A stretch of DNA of 50,696 nucleotides, from positions 106,724 through 157,419 of the forward strand of contig NW_003147782.1 in NCBI RefSeq assembly GCF_000003605.2, given 5' to 3'. The number at the start of each line of letters is the position of its first letter. The stretch's first letter is position 1. A program made the position numbers and the translations under genes. The DNA comes from Saccoglossus kowalevskii (Eukaryota > Hemichordata > Enteropneusta > Harrimaniidae). The notes beneath the pieces were generated by a model. That model was not told where the DNA came from, searched no databases, and saw only the letters and a program-made list of their open reading frames with translations. Positions 24,952 to 37,944 of the stretch are shown one piece after another.

Positions 24952-27900
24952 GTATGTATTATTATCAACAACACACAGATAGTACATGGTAGGCACGCGT
25001 GTAGCCGCAGGAGACATAGGCCATTTTTTCCGCGGCGGATGCACATCTCAAAGCGAGATTGGCCGGAAATGGGGTACAGGCAAGACGTCTGCTTTTGTCA
25101 TGGCGGCAAATACAAACTTGTTGGTATTTGGTAAAAAGTGGATTTATTTATGTCACGTCGATTGGTACACCCACAAACACGACATTACGTCGTGTGTATG
25201 TTCTCATTGCACTCCAAATCCGGCATACGCCAGATTTTTGACTTCCGGGAAATTGGTCTATTGCAAGTACTCCGCTTCAATCCTCTACTAGGTGACATTG
25301 TTATTTAGGATCACATGACAAAAATACGCGTTTTTCTAACTCGTGCTTTACTACTGACATTTAATTCAGTGATAATGTAGCATGCTTGGTTTACCATTTA
25401 ATTAATTATCAAGGACAGCAGAATCAACTATATCACGTTCAATATGACCATACCCGTCTTATATTCCATTACAAACTGTTGACCTAGATAATACACCCTG
25501 CTGTTAGAATTGCTAGTGCCAGTGGCATATGGCAGTTATAAATAAAACATCTAACCATCTAACAGACACTAATTAAATTTACATGTAGATGATATTTGAA
25601 CTGTTAAAAACATACTGAGTCCGACCTTATCTGAACTTAATATTCTCTTAGTGGGAAGTATTAAGTCGTGTGAGGTTGACAACAAAAGAAGGACACCCTT
25701 GATTGTTTTTTATTCAATCATAAATAATTTAATTCTACACGCATTACACATTACACTGATGATTTAGAATTACAAAATATAACCCATATTATCGTTATAC
25801 TTTTTAAAAATTTTAATGGTTAGTCAATACCCCCTGGAGCCTGGGAAAAAGGTGTCTAATTAAACACATGATTAGACACGTTTTTAAATAGACTTATTTA
25901 TCAAGAGTTGTCACTCCATGACGGAGTGACGTTCTTGCCTCTGCCCGGGAGATGAATTATCTATTGTACATATGATATAGTCCACTCTATGAGGACGGTG
26001 AAAGCTCGTCTACTCATTTTTGTTTTCCATATACGTTATCTACGTGAAATAATCAGTGCCATAAATGTCAGGCGAAAATTACCGATAATGTATTGATTGA
26101 TTAATTGATTGATTGATAATTGATAAAATATACGTGATGGATCCATTTACGTAGCGAAATTGTAGCAAAATATAAACTGTGCATCCCAATACGCATTTAA
26201 TAATTTAATGGCCATGTTTTTGTAACATCCAATAGCGATAACAAATATAATGCAATTCATTAAACTATGTTGGATAACTTATGTCTGATAAATCGACTGT
26301 TTACTGACGATTGTGCGCCTGTGGTGTTTACCATTCAAATATCCACACACGCAGAATCAGTGCATGCCGGAAAGTAGTTATTTTTAATTCGAATATTGAA
26401 AAACAAACAAACACACGCACGCACTCGTGATGATCTAATGCTCAATGGAAGTGGTATGGTTACAATGTAAATATTGTTTATATTCAAGTTATTGTGAATA
26501 GCGTTGACATATCGATTACTTGACGTGGAATCGCTTAGTACATATAGAGTTCATCTACGGTTATAATGAAGTGCCGGAGTTGTGGCTGTCAGTATTTCGG
26601 AGTCTTATGTCTGTTGATATCGCCAATTATGCATTAACGAATCGTTCCATTATGTTAGTGTCAGCGCACACACTGTGAATACAGAGTGACTTTGACCATA
26701 TGAAGATCAGGTCAAATAACCAATTTGTTCCTCATCATAGCGTGGTTTAATATTTTAATTACATTCTCCATCACTGTTGTAGTGGTTGAAGTGGTATTTT
26801 ACCCCATCTGCAGCCAACTGATTTGCCAGGCACCGCCGTCAATATCGCAATTGAGATATGGCATTGAAAACACAAGACGTGAACTGTCTTGAATAATTTG
26901 AGCATAATATGAAAACACTGTGATGAAGAAAAAAACACACAAACAAAAACCGATGATACTAAAAATACAGAATACCCACCAGCAAAATCAAATTTTCAAA
27001 TCCACAGCTAGATCTATGCAACGACTAATCCATCATACGAATTAAATAATGATTATGTGCGCCATGTAGTTTAAACCCTTACTGTACATAAATGACGAAT
27101 ACATTGTAACTACTCGTATACAATGATATGAAAATATGAACACAAGTCACGCGTAAGTGTGGTGTACATATTTAGATGTTATTCGTATATTATTGGTATA
27201 CTTGCTACATTTCTTGACTCCCGTGGACTTAGTTTAAATTATGATAAACGAACTGAGACTTATTACCATAAAAACGTTTTTATAAAAATGCATTTTCGTG
27301 ACTTCCTCTCAACATATCTTGATTGACTTTACCGTGCAACTAACCCCTGAGATGTGTAACATCAATCACGAAGATGGAGTATATGTAGAGGGCGCTGTTA
27401 TCGAATAGCAACTGTAAGAGGCTGTTTTGATTCGGTTTGTCCCACACTAGAATAATTTTATTTTCTCTCATTGCACCAGTCGCAACATTTCATCACATCC
27501 TATAAGTATTTCAAATTCGTCAACGCACGATATAGTATGTGTCAATGTATGCATCATACTCATAAACAGACAAACACAATTGTTCTGGTCCTACGTCGCA
27601 TTTTCCCAGGCATTGTTGTCGGGTATTACTATTTGTTCGTGTTATTGACGTCTAATAGTCTGTTCAGTTCTAAGTTACAATCAGTTAGTGTACACGTGAT
27701 AGTATAATTAATGAAACGAATTTATCGATATTTACTCTGTATACAGTAAAAACACTGAATGCGCTCCTTGTTGTACATACACTTCCGGTTATCGATGTAT
27801 CATGCGTGTGAAAAAAAGACATTTAACCCATTTATTGATAGTCAGTTTGTTTGACGTATGAGTAGACGCGCTCGCCTGAATCACACGAAGCCATTCATGC

Positions 27901-29188
27901 AATTGATCTAAGTCAATTTGCCTTGTTGCTGAATGAAGTGTCGATAATTCAATACCGTGTGTATATTGTCTTCCATAACCACATGTAGACATAAGTGTAC
28001 TAGCATTCACCGGTTTCTAATGTTGTGTGGTCGGTAACGGAGGGAGGGGGTAATTCCATCTTTGAACAATTCATATGTGTCTAGGTATGTTAATTTATTT
28101 GCTCACAGTAAACGTCAGGGTACAAAACAAAATCAGGCATACTTATCCAGTTTCATAGACGCTACATTCCTAGCCCATTATTCGCATAAGTGTAATCGCA
28201 TTTCACACCTCATATCGCTGTCGAATACAGAGCATATATCGTATATATATGTACTCGCCAAGCTCGTGCAACAAATACAAATGTTGGGTATTATATGTAT
28301 ACGATACATAGATGATATGCGACGTTATATTATATTCTTCATATGAGTCTCAATAGAATAATATAATTTTGATTTTTTCCGATTCCTTGATGTGGAATAC
28401 CTACAAAATATATTAGGGTATTGTATTAAGCTTATCTATTGAACATATATCCACTTGCAATTCAAGATAGAAGAATCGCTATGCAAACGAATTGACAGAT
28501 GTTGGCAATTTCGTGCCACGAGATGGTAATACACATGATGTATTGGGTTCAGCATTGAAATATACGCGCAGTCAAAATTACTTTTCAATTTCATATAACT
28601 CCACTATAATTTAGCATATTTTACATTTCATAACACATAAATACACAAATATATGCCAGACACAGTACACAGTTTTATAAATATTAGTACTCAATAGTGC
28701 ACAATGCAACTTAAACAAAATTTAATAATATTAATAAGAAATACACATAGAAGTAATATGTATGGCATTTTAATGGTGGCGTACGTGGTCATTAGAAGGA
28801 AGCCACTTAATCTTTAAAAATGTCAACTTTATTTCCTATGTGGTCAGTGAAGTCCCTTTACTTACAAGCACCATGCTTTTAAGAACAAACAAGAGGCTTA
28901 TACCTGGCATTCAGTCTAAGTACTTCAGTCTCTAAAATGACGTATATTGCATATAGTTTATGCATATAGTTTATGCATTGAAGACGTATGCACAATCAGA
29001 TAACGTAATACCTGCATACGATGTCTGCATGATGAACCGAATATTTACAATGACACCGTGGCTCATATGACGGAACAACCACTAAGCTACAATTCGAAAG
29101 AAACGCGTAGGTTTATTAACACATTTGTTTTCATTGATGTTCAGTTAGTTTTGTTTTTCTTTTCCATGCATTTTATTTATATTTCCAG
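24952..29188 (+). other. Intron 2: no further exon recognised
   Basis: About 4.2 kb. The first 300 bases are CpG-richer than their surroundings and carry overlapping open frames without domain signature, perhaps a decayed insertion. A hairpin with an 8-bp stem (GTCACTCC/GGAGTGAC) lies near 25909-25930. The remainder is AT-rich and featureless. Confidence 0.5.
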
Positions 29189-29218
29189 AAGCATTCAAAT
29201 GTTTAAAATATGCCAGAG
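29189..29218 (+). CDS. Candidate 30-nt microexon of the LDL-A membrane protein
   Basis: A strong pyrimidine tract (TTTTCTTTTCC..TTTATATTTCCAG) is followed by exactly 30 nt and then GTAATT. Read in phase 1 it encodes AFKCLKYAR and leaves in phase 1, so it can be included or skipped without changing frame between the LDL-A exon at 24829 and the transmembrane exon at 30423. It would add about 10 residues with one Cys and several basic residues to the juxtamembrane stalk. The matching phases on both sides make chance less likely, but short exons are easily over-called and no transcript is available here. Confidence 0.5.
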
Positions 29219-30422
29219 GTAATTTTTGCGATGCATACCTTATTCATTCATTCATTTATTTATTCGTCCATACATGAATGCACACTGTGCACAAAACGAC
29301 ATTAGCTAATTGTTTAAACTGTCGCCTGAAGTGGTTAGACGACGTCCATTTAAACCACTAAAATATTTGCGTGAGTATTGGGGCGTGATAAAATAGGTCG
29401 CACTACGCACACCTCGGTGCATGCTGATAAAACCGTCGATATTATGAGTATTTGCTTTACAAACGTGTTCACACACCTACTTGAAAATATGATTTAACAT
29501 CTATCTGCTCACCATCAGACATAATGGGCATTGCGTCATGCTCTAATTGCGGTCAGATTAGGAATGTCAAACTTAATAAAAAAATCACCATGCACATATT
29601 ACACTTTGTCAATTTATCGAACTCGGTATATTTATGAATAGCTAGTGTAATTTACTCACATCAAATTCATATATTTATAATTAAAAGACAAAATGTTGCC
29701 ATGACAGCACCGTGCGATGATATCCCATGTGTCTGGACTGTTATGGCTCTTGTAAAATCTTACATTAAATTGCAACAACTTGAGTACAGCTACGTGCTAG
29801 TATTCGAGTCAGCATGTGACCATTCAACCGTGTCTATCAATATCACTTCAATTTGAGTGGTGATATTTCACACACACACACCCTCGTGCTACTCACAAAA
29901 TGAAAGCTATTTCAAGCAATTTGTATTTACTACATTTCATTGTGGATTATTATTATAAGTTGTTACAGCGCTAATACACATCCCGTGTTAATTAGCGTAG
30001 ATTCAACGGGTGACCTGGTAACAACCTGACACAAAAACACGCACAGAAATGCTTCCTGAATTTGATGTGATTTTCGACACCATTGTCTATAATATTTGTT
30101 CACAGTGTTTCCGAAATAACAGTGACTAGTACGCATGTCCGCTAGTTGGTTTGATAATATAATAACAATTAATGTACATCCGTATTGGATTTGTCATTTT
30201 TTTCCATCGAGCTAATTCTATAAAGTGTGCTGAAAATCCGACATTTTTAATTTTCTATAAGTCGTAATCCAATTTGGTCTTCAAAATGCTGAATCAAACA
30301 ACAACGATACTAAAAGTACTGCTAAAATAAGAGCCTTGTTCATTTCCCCATATCAGAAGACATATTTCGGCGATCAATCATATGTACAACAATATCACAA
30401 CTACTTATTGTTTTCATTACAG
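29219..30422 (+). other. Intron 3
   Basis: About 1.2 kb of AT-rich sequence with a short ATTC-type repeat at 29240-29262; it ends TTTTCATTACAG. Confidence 0.6.
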
Positions 30423-30688
30423 ATACCCAGATCAATGGACCTTTTTCACCTCTCAGCATGGTTGATGGCATTGTCACTATAGTTTGTGGATTTATACTAG
30501 TTATTCTTATCTCAATATGTCTATACTGTTGTTGCTGTCCACCGCCGCCCACATACGTGACAAAAGGTCACTACTCATCGAACGTTAATATCAATTTTCA
30601 CGATGGTGTCACATCGACCAACTTAGAAGGACGAACATCGCATAATGATACAAGGGATAATAATGAAGTGCGTATTTCCAGTCTTTAG
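30423..30688 (+). CDS. Terminal exon: transmembrane helix and cytoplasmic tail with PPxY and PDZ-type motifs
   Basis: After the acceptor CATTACAG the exon enters in phase 1 and stays open for 88 codons to TAG at 30686-30688. Residues 1-11 (TQINGPFSPLS) are extracellular stalk. MVDGIVTIVCGFILVILISI and the next few residues form a single membrane helix, followed by CLYCCCC, a cluster of juxtamembrane cysteines that could be palmitoylated. PPPPTYV contains PPTY, a WW-domain ligand of the kind bound by Nedd4-family ubiquitin ligases. The tail is hydrophilic, with many S/T/N/D residues, and ends VRISSL, a class I PDZ-binding pattern (S-x-L). These motifs suggest control by endocytosis or ubiquitination and scaffold binding, which is inference from motif only. 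The phase agrees with the LDL-A exons upstream. An AATAAA lies at 31452-31457; no nearer one was confirmed. Confidence 0.8.
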
Positions 30689-31378
30689 TTTGTGAACCCG
30701 AAATGCCTAGAAGTCCTACGCTATCACTTTGGGAAAAAAATGAACCACCGCTGGTGGCGTCTTGATATAGTAATCTGCGACGCGTTTAACGAGATTTATT
30801 CATGTCATGTACTTGGAGATTTACAAAATGTTGTCAACGCACGTAGAGAACCGATATTTTGACCGGAGTATTGTCACTTTCTCCGGGACAAACTATAATT
30901 GTGGTGTCAATTAAGATGCCCCAGTCGTCGCACCGCGTCGTGTTCGATGTGGATTCAATGCGACGTTTACAACGTATGAAAAATACATTGGTTATTCAGA
31001 CGAAATTGTAACTACTAACGGACCCATTTTTACTCGGTACCTTAAGTATTCGAACACGTAAATGACAGTACACAAGGCTGAAGAAGTACGTTGAAGTGGA
31101 CCAGGTTAAGGATATATACTAGCATGTGTAATTTTACAGTGATAATTAATTTAGCTTTTATATAAATATTATGAGTCATATATCATTTTAGTAATGGGAA
31201 ATGCTAATTAATGTGAATGTTAATAGCCAGATTCAATAGAAAAAAGTCAATTTAACATTAAGTCGTTGTATACAAACGCAATACACGTCATTATTACTCA
31301 GTCTATTTAGGTGTTAAGACACGTAGCGCATGTCCAATAATGATGTTTTATTAGTGTTTTTATGTTAGTACTATAACA
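30689..31378 (+). other. Probable 3' UTR and downstream flank of the LDL-A gene
   Basis: Non-coding. Its exact end is unknown. Confidence 0.45.
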
Positions 31379-31625
31379 TAGACCCTTTTCATCAGTCTAG
31401 CGCCCTCAAACAAACACAGTGGATTTATCTTTCATCTTAGCACTGGGTCAAAATAAAAATAAACTCAAAAATTCACAGCGTTCCTTGCCTTTAAAACAAT
31501 ACTTCCTGGATAGCTGTCGTGTCTGTCTTTGCAGACAGTGGAGTTTCTACACCTACCGGCCTCTCTTTCAGGTCTTCTGAAACAGGAAGTGTTTGAGGGC
31601 GCTCGACTTATAAAAGGGGTCTATG
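31379..31625. mobile_element. MITE, about 247 bp, TA-flanked
   Basis: The left end, TAGACCCTTTTCATCAGTCT, and the right end are about 35-bp inverted repeats that share AGCGCCCTCAAACA (left) and TGTTTGAGGGCGCT (right). Outermost bases are TA on each side, as in Tc1/mariner-type insertions. No coding capacity. It carries an AATAAA near 31452 in the plus direction, so it may supply the polyadenylation signal for the LDL-A gene. Confidence 0.8.
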
Positions 31626-34600
31626 GAGTTATCATTGTCCACGTACAGGGTAATAATTATTTTTTTATTCAATTTACACTCTTGGCGATTAACATTTTGA
31701 CGTGTGGTTTTACGAAAAAGTTATTGGCATTTGATAAATTCAAGACATACATACTATAATGAGGTTACAGATTAAATAATACATTACGTATAGGAATTTT
31801 AACAATTCAATGGACTCGATGACATATACTACATACGCCTAGTTGTCATGAGCAACTGGCAGTAATACTTATAGATATTTGCAGTAGATATTTGTAGTGC
31901 GTATGGAGGAAATGACAATTTCAACACAATACTTATTGCTAACCAGCTATTGGCTGATAAAAGACGCATGTGGGACTATAGAGGGCGTACATAAAGATGT
32001 ATTTACTGATATAAAGAGGAGATAACGTTGCTAAGTATATCGTCCTCATGGCTAACTTCAAAGTTTATAAATGACTAATTATGTATAGGGTAGGCTGGTT
32101 TGATTTTGAGTGCATTGTGTTTTTAAGAGTGTTGCTAACATTATGCGAGCTGTGAACCGCTGTGCCTTTCCAGTTCTCGTTTATCTTTGTGGTATATATT
32201 TAAGCATTGCTGTGCTATTCCTTGATTGGGTGAAGTGTATATTCTGATTTAATATCAGCAGTTATTTGATTTTTGTGATTTTCACACCATGGATAAATAT
32301 AGGACAAATTATGTGCCCATGAAAGGTGGCTTAGTTATATGTGTATGTTTGATCTTTATCTAGTTACATCTCTAGGAACGGGAACATAATAATAAATGCT
32401 CTATGTAAGTATAAATACCACCGAAAGTTATAGAACGTTAAATCAAATTTCCCCAGAGTTACGCTCTTTATCGTTAAAGCGCGTGTGTCAGGATGAAAGT
32501 AGCCTGCTTGTTATCATTACGAGGTTGTTGCTAGAGGGCGTAACACAATATATAATCAAATTAGAGACAATTGTATACAATTTTCATTTGACCACAAAAG
32601 AGATAACTATAACGTAGTAAATTGTATTATTCAATAAAAATAAATGTTCCTACATTGGCATCGTCATTTCTTCTATTCTTAATTAATTTATTCAAGTTCT
32701 TACACGAATTCATTAATAGTGATATTTAGTTACTATTTTCTGAAGTGTACGTACATACGTATTTAAATAAATAATAAATAAAGTGAAGTGTAATATTGTT
32801 CTTGATTTTATACAATTCATAGCTGATATCTGAGTGACTATGGGACGCCAATGATGTCTTATATATTTGTGTATTACTAACACAACCCAGTATATGGCTA
32901 TTAATATCGTTAAATTATATATCAACTTCATTATATGGTTGTGTAGTATCATATTATATGCAAACACCATTGGTGTTAATATCATTATATGGTGACAGTG
33001 CCATATTATATCATATTGTGACGTTAAATGCGGGGGGCTTTTATGGGGCTACACCGTAATCAGGATCGGGGAGGTTGTCTTTAATACCGGTCTAATAGTC
33101 ATTGTCTTTGGTAGCGTGCTTATCTTATAAGTCTCCTCCCTCTCAGCTCGTCCGCTGTCACAGGGTGGGGATCGTTTTGTGAATGTATATCACCACAACT
33201 GAGACTGTGCAGAGAAAGAAATATACCAGTAACGATTATCACAAATCAACACAACACAATATATACGGTTTCCTGTACTTTAATAAACAAATAACAGCAG
33301 GGGTGGGGGTATACAGTACACAAATAAAATTAAAAAGACTTGATCAATGCTGCAGGGAACACTCCACTCTCCGGTGAACAGCAATGTACCTGGTTGCGTT
33401 CCTTCCTATCTGGCACACTGTCACAGCAGCTGCACTACAATTTAAACTCGTGCTCTGTGTCCAGGGAGTATCGGCAACTGCACTGCTATCTGTTGCTACT
33501 GGTAGCATTGGTACAACGGGAGTAGTTCAGGCAGTGAGCTTCAGTGGTTCCTGTTGATCAGCAGGGATGACTGCACATCACGTCTGCATATGTACCACAG
33601 TATCGGGTACAGCTCACTGGAGTCAGGAATCAGCGTCTCAGGATGTTACGGGATCAAGTCAGGTTACCTTCCTGACTAAAGATTTTCCCTTATGTCTCAA
33701 CTTAAATACTCTAGCTAATTTATGGCCATGCAAATAATAAAATGTATACTAGTATAACGAAATGATTGGTTATCTCGAAATCGCCAAATCAGTGTACAAA
33801 GGATGCCAATTTTGGTAGTGGAATAAACCACTCTTAATCCAAGTTCTACCAATTTAAAGTAGGAGACTTGGGTCAATGATGTCATATTTATTTTATTGCC
33901 AACAAGGCTGGTCTCAGCACATTCCAAAGTATTTCATAATCACCACACCACTATCTGGGACATACCATTATACCAAAAGGGAAACAGGACGTATGTATAT
34001 CAAATTTTGCTGACACCCCAATCCAGCTACTGTATCAACATCTAAAAATAAACATATGCACTGGGTTGTCGCAAAGTATCCAAACATGTGTGCTTTCCAC
34101 CCACACATCCAGGGTTCTGTTCCCCTTTTTTCAAGTACTTTCCAGTTACAATTTACGTCACAATATGCTTACATCATATTATATGCGGAATTTGTATATA
34201 AAAACAACTTAAGTCGAAGGTGGCGCAGTTTTTATTAATTCCGCTATCTGGCGAAAGTAGTAGATTACTGTTATATACGTCCGCCAGTTGACTTTATCAT
34301 ATCAATTATTTACTAATTTGTATTATTTATCTAGAATTATATGTTTATATTAAACTACTGATCCATGCACAAATGTGTATGGATTACACATTAAACCACT
34401 AAAATCTGAAGCTTGAATTGACACTCATTAATGGAGTGTACATATTACTGACTGACTGACACATACAAGTTCATCTTTGTTAGCAAACTTGGCTCCTAGA
34501 TAAACTAAATATTGCCACGTGAACTGATCTTTCCCCATGTACCATATCTCTTTTTACATGGCTTAGCATAGCTTCAACTTTGCTCTGACTGAATGCATAT

Positions 34601-35042
34601 ATTTTAGATATGGATATCTGCATTATGACATCTAATTACCTGCAAACAGTACAGCAAAGCCCTTAAAATGATGTATTATAAACTATTCTGAGACTTCTAC
34701 TTCTCAGCAAAAGGGAAAAAAACGTCAGCATAAATTTCTTTTTATATTCGTATTTTCAAGTTTCCTTTTCAAGACTCCCCCACCATGCAGCTTCTCTTCT
34801 ATCATGTTGCCACCTACTTCTTGTCTGCTCAAAATCTTCTTGCATGGTCTGTGCTGACTTTGGTGTATCTGGGTATCCTGTGTGCCCAATGGTAGTAGGG
34901 CAGAAAACATCCCTTGCATAGATTGATGCTACACTCCTGACATCTGAACACAGTAAATACAGGGCAACCTCCCCTTGTTCTGCTTTCTAACTGAATGCCT
35001 CATCTGCACGATATACCATGAAAGCTGATTATATATATGATA
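31626..35042. other. Intergenic region: no gene recognised
   Basis: A 57-bp near-duplicate of an ATATCATTATATGGT..CCATATTATAT motif lies at about 32925-33015. The stretch 33030-33680 is GC-richer than its surroundings, with a G-rich start and CAG-rich middle, and looks like part of an old mobile element, but no coding domain or termini could be identified. The remaining sequence is AT-rich. Confidence 0.45.
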
Positions 35043-36248
35043 TCACATTCCATGATATTGTTCTAACAAACGCTTTTCGTACATTTGCTTAAATGTGTGG
35101 AAAGATTTACAATTTTTCAGATTATTATCAATACTGTTCCAAATGTTGACGCCAGCACAAGATAAACACATAGCTTTTACCCTAGCCCTTCTGTAAATAG
35201 TACCAACATTCTGACATTGTCTTGTATTGTACTCATGGATATTACATATTTTAACAAAATACTGTTGAACACTCAAAGGTAATTGATTTGTATTTGCTTT
35301 ATAAAGAACTATTACTGTTCTTAATTTAATAATGTCATATATATTTAAGGTTTTAAACTTATAAAAATAGGTTTTGTATGACTACTATACTCTGCTTTTG
35401 TCACCACTCTTATAGCTGTTTTTTGAAACAAATATAAGCTTTTCAATGTTGATTTGTACGTGTTGCCCCACACTTCACAGCAATATGTGATATATGGGAT
35501 TATTAATGATTGATATAAAGTATATAAAACAGAGCTATCAAGCAAGTATTTCATTTTATACAGTATACACATATTTTAGTCTGTATTATTCTAGCATGTT
35601 CCTTCCATCCTAGTTTACAATCAATTATCACCCCAAGAAATTTGGTTGAATAAACACGCTGAATTACTCTGTTATTGATTTTTAAAGACACATCATCTCT
35701 TACCTCTTTGCAAGAAAATGTGATGTAATTTAACAAATTTAAAGACAACTTATTTACTACAAACCATATCTGCACATGTTCAAGCTCTTGAGATACAGTT
35801 GCACATAATTGTCTCAAGTTTTTACCTGAACAGAAGATATTGGTATCATCTGCGTATAAAATAAAATTTAACATTTAGAAACATTACAAATATTTACATT
35901 TAGGATAAAAAGTAAAGAACCTAGGATTGAACCCTGGAGCAAGCCACAACATATATTTTCTAAAGAAGAATCAGCGCCCTCTATTGATACCAACTGCTTT
36001 CTATTACTTAAGTAATTACAAATCCAATCTGACGTAATTCCCCTTATCCCATACCATTTCAGTTTCTTAACAAGTATTTTATGATCTATTGTATCAAACG
36101 CCTTTTTCACGTCTATAAAGACCCCAACCGTATATAAGCATCCATTGCATTTGTAATGTCTTTTGTCAAATGTTTTATGACATACGTGGCCGGGTATTAC
36201 TTGCATTGTGTAGCATTCTTTAAACTGTTGTTCTTTGTTAAATTGCAT
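35043..36248 (-). mobile_element. 5'-truncated, frameshifted LINE reverse transcriptase
   Basis: Reading on the minus strand, four successive frames give one RT. GVFIDVKKAFDTIDHKIL has the conserved F-D-x-V/I-x-H block, and CCGLLQGSILGSLLF is the QG..LG.LLF block. LYADDTNIFCSG carries the catalytic YADD, and FLGVIIDCKLGWKEH follows. YCCEVWGNTYKSTL and the WNSI/FKQMYEKRLL region are the connector and C-terminal part. At least three frameshifts break it, so it is not active. The N-terminal endonuclease region is absent, as expected of 5' truncation. It resembles CR1/L2/Jockey-type elements rather than RTE; the exact clade is not decidable by eye. It differs from the element at 9193-10532. Confidence 0.88.
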
Positions 36249-36830
36249 CTTGTTATAATGTAATTAAAAGCTGGATATAATACTTTTTTCATGAAGCACT
36301 CGATCAGTGACAACAATGTATGTCGCCCTCTCTGTCAAGATCATGGCTAGGGACTTTTTCCACTTGACCTTTGAAACAGCACCTACTTCTGAATACTGTA
36401 TTTACAATAGGTAAGCCATGCCATTCTAATCGTTTTATTTTTATTAGTTATTCAATCCATCCCCATTTGAGCCTAGACCTATTGGTCTATGGAGTGCTTG
36501 AGGTCATGTATGATGTAATATTTTTGTAATTTGTTGATTCATAACGGATCTTTTGCGAGATTTTTAGGTGATGTCAGTTTTATTTATACTCTACATGTGG
36601 TATAAACATTGAAGTATTTCTGATCTTGGTTTTTACTTGACCTTTGACACATCACCTTCTTCTGTATTATGTATTTATAATAGGCACCGGAATAAAGTTA
36701 TCCTCCAGCGAACCATTTGTATTATTTTTATTTCCACGCTCCACCCGCCATACTTTACGGGACAACGAGGGCCGTGCTGCAGTGAGAGTACTCTACGGTC
36801 CGCCACACATGCATAACAGCACCAAAAAAT
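36249..36830. other. Intergenic spacer with a diverged repeat pair
   Basis: A segment around TTGACCTTTGAAACA..CTGTATTTACAATAGG at 36364-36412 recurs in diverged form at 36637-36684 (TTGACCTTTGACACA..ATGTATTTATAATAGG), about 270 bp downstream. No gene seen. Confidence 0.5.
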
Positions 36831-37944
36831 CCTAATATCAATTAGTCAAACGATTAGTCAGTGGTGTATAGAGTACAGGTCTGCCAAATTGTTCTTGTAG
36901 CCTGATGATATTCCTAAGACTTTGGAGTTTTCCATTCTGGTGAGGGAGATGGGCAAGGCGCCAGCACATATAAACTGTAAGTTCCTTTCAAATGAGATTT
37001 AACGCATTTTTGCAAAATATCGGAATGAAATGGCGCCATGTTCTACAATGGGAACGTTTAAAAAAAACGTTTTCGTATATGAATAGTTTCATGATATGTA
37101 AATTAAAGCTGTTTTTATTGCAATTATTATTTCTACAATATTCAAATTATACAGGAACTGTTATAAATGCATAATCACAACTCAATTTAGAGAAATTTAG
37201 GCAGGGATGGGGAAATACAAGTTAGACTGGGGTGTACACAGACAATATTATCATGATGTTAATGCATATGGTTGCTCATTGTGTTTTTAGTGAATGTTAA
37301 TGTCAAGACTTGTCAATTATACGTTGCGCAATACAATTATATATGAAAGTCAAAGTGTGAAATTAATAAATATATGGTTGTATCACAATCTTATAACACA
37401 ACATACAAATCATTACTTTTTAGTAGTACTCCTAAACACAGTGAAACACATTTGAAGCTAAATAAAACACTATTTAAATAAAAAAAAAATAGTTGGAACT
37501 GAATGACAAATAATAAATTTTGTTTTGATGACAAGGTATGTGCCTCCTTATTTGTTTGGTTTGTGAGCTGAAAATGCACGCTTAGGGGAAATACATTTAA
37601 TGTATATCATTCAACATATTTAAATCAATTAGAACAAAAAATACAATGCATACAGTAATACATGTTTACATTATCTAGATCATCTTGTTAATGATACTCC
37701 TTATTTATTAGTTTGTGTATTTGGAATATTTTTAAAAAACATATCTACATATATACGAAATGCACTTGTTAGGATATGTCGTTAACTAAAATAAAACCTA
37801 TTTAAACGGAACTGAATAGAAGCTGTTAACAGCAACTAAACCTAAAGAAACCTTCCAGGGTAGTATAACCCTGTACATGGTAATTTGATAAGTATATCAC
37901 TACATACATCATGTAATCAAAATGTAGTTTTTGTATACACATAT

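Noticed and set aside
24986..25291. Three overlapping frames in a CpG-richer stretch after the second LDL-A exon
   Set aside because: No domain; the frames conflict and the stretch lies directly in the intron.
33030..33680. GC-richer block as a promoter or CpG island
   Set aside because: No clear CpG excess or downstream first exon; more likely old repeat sequence.
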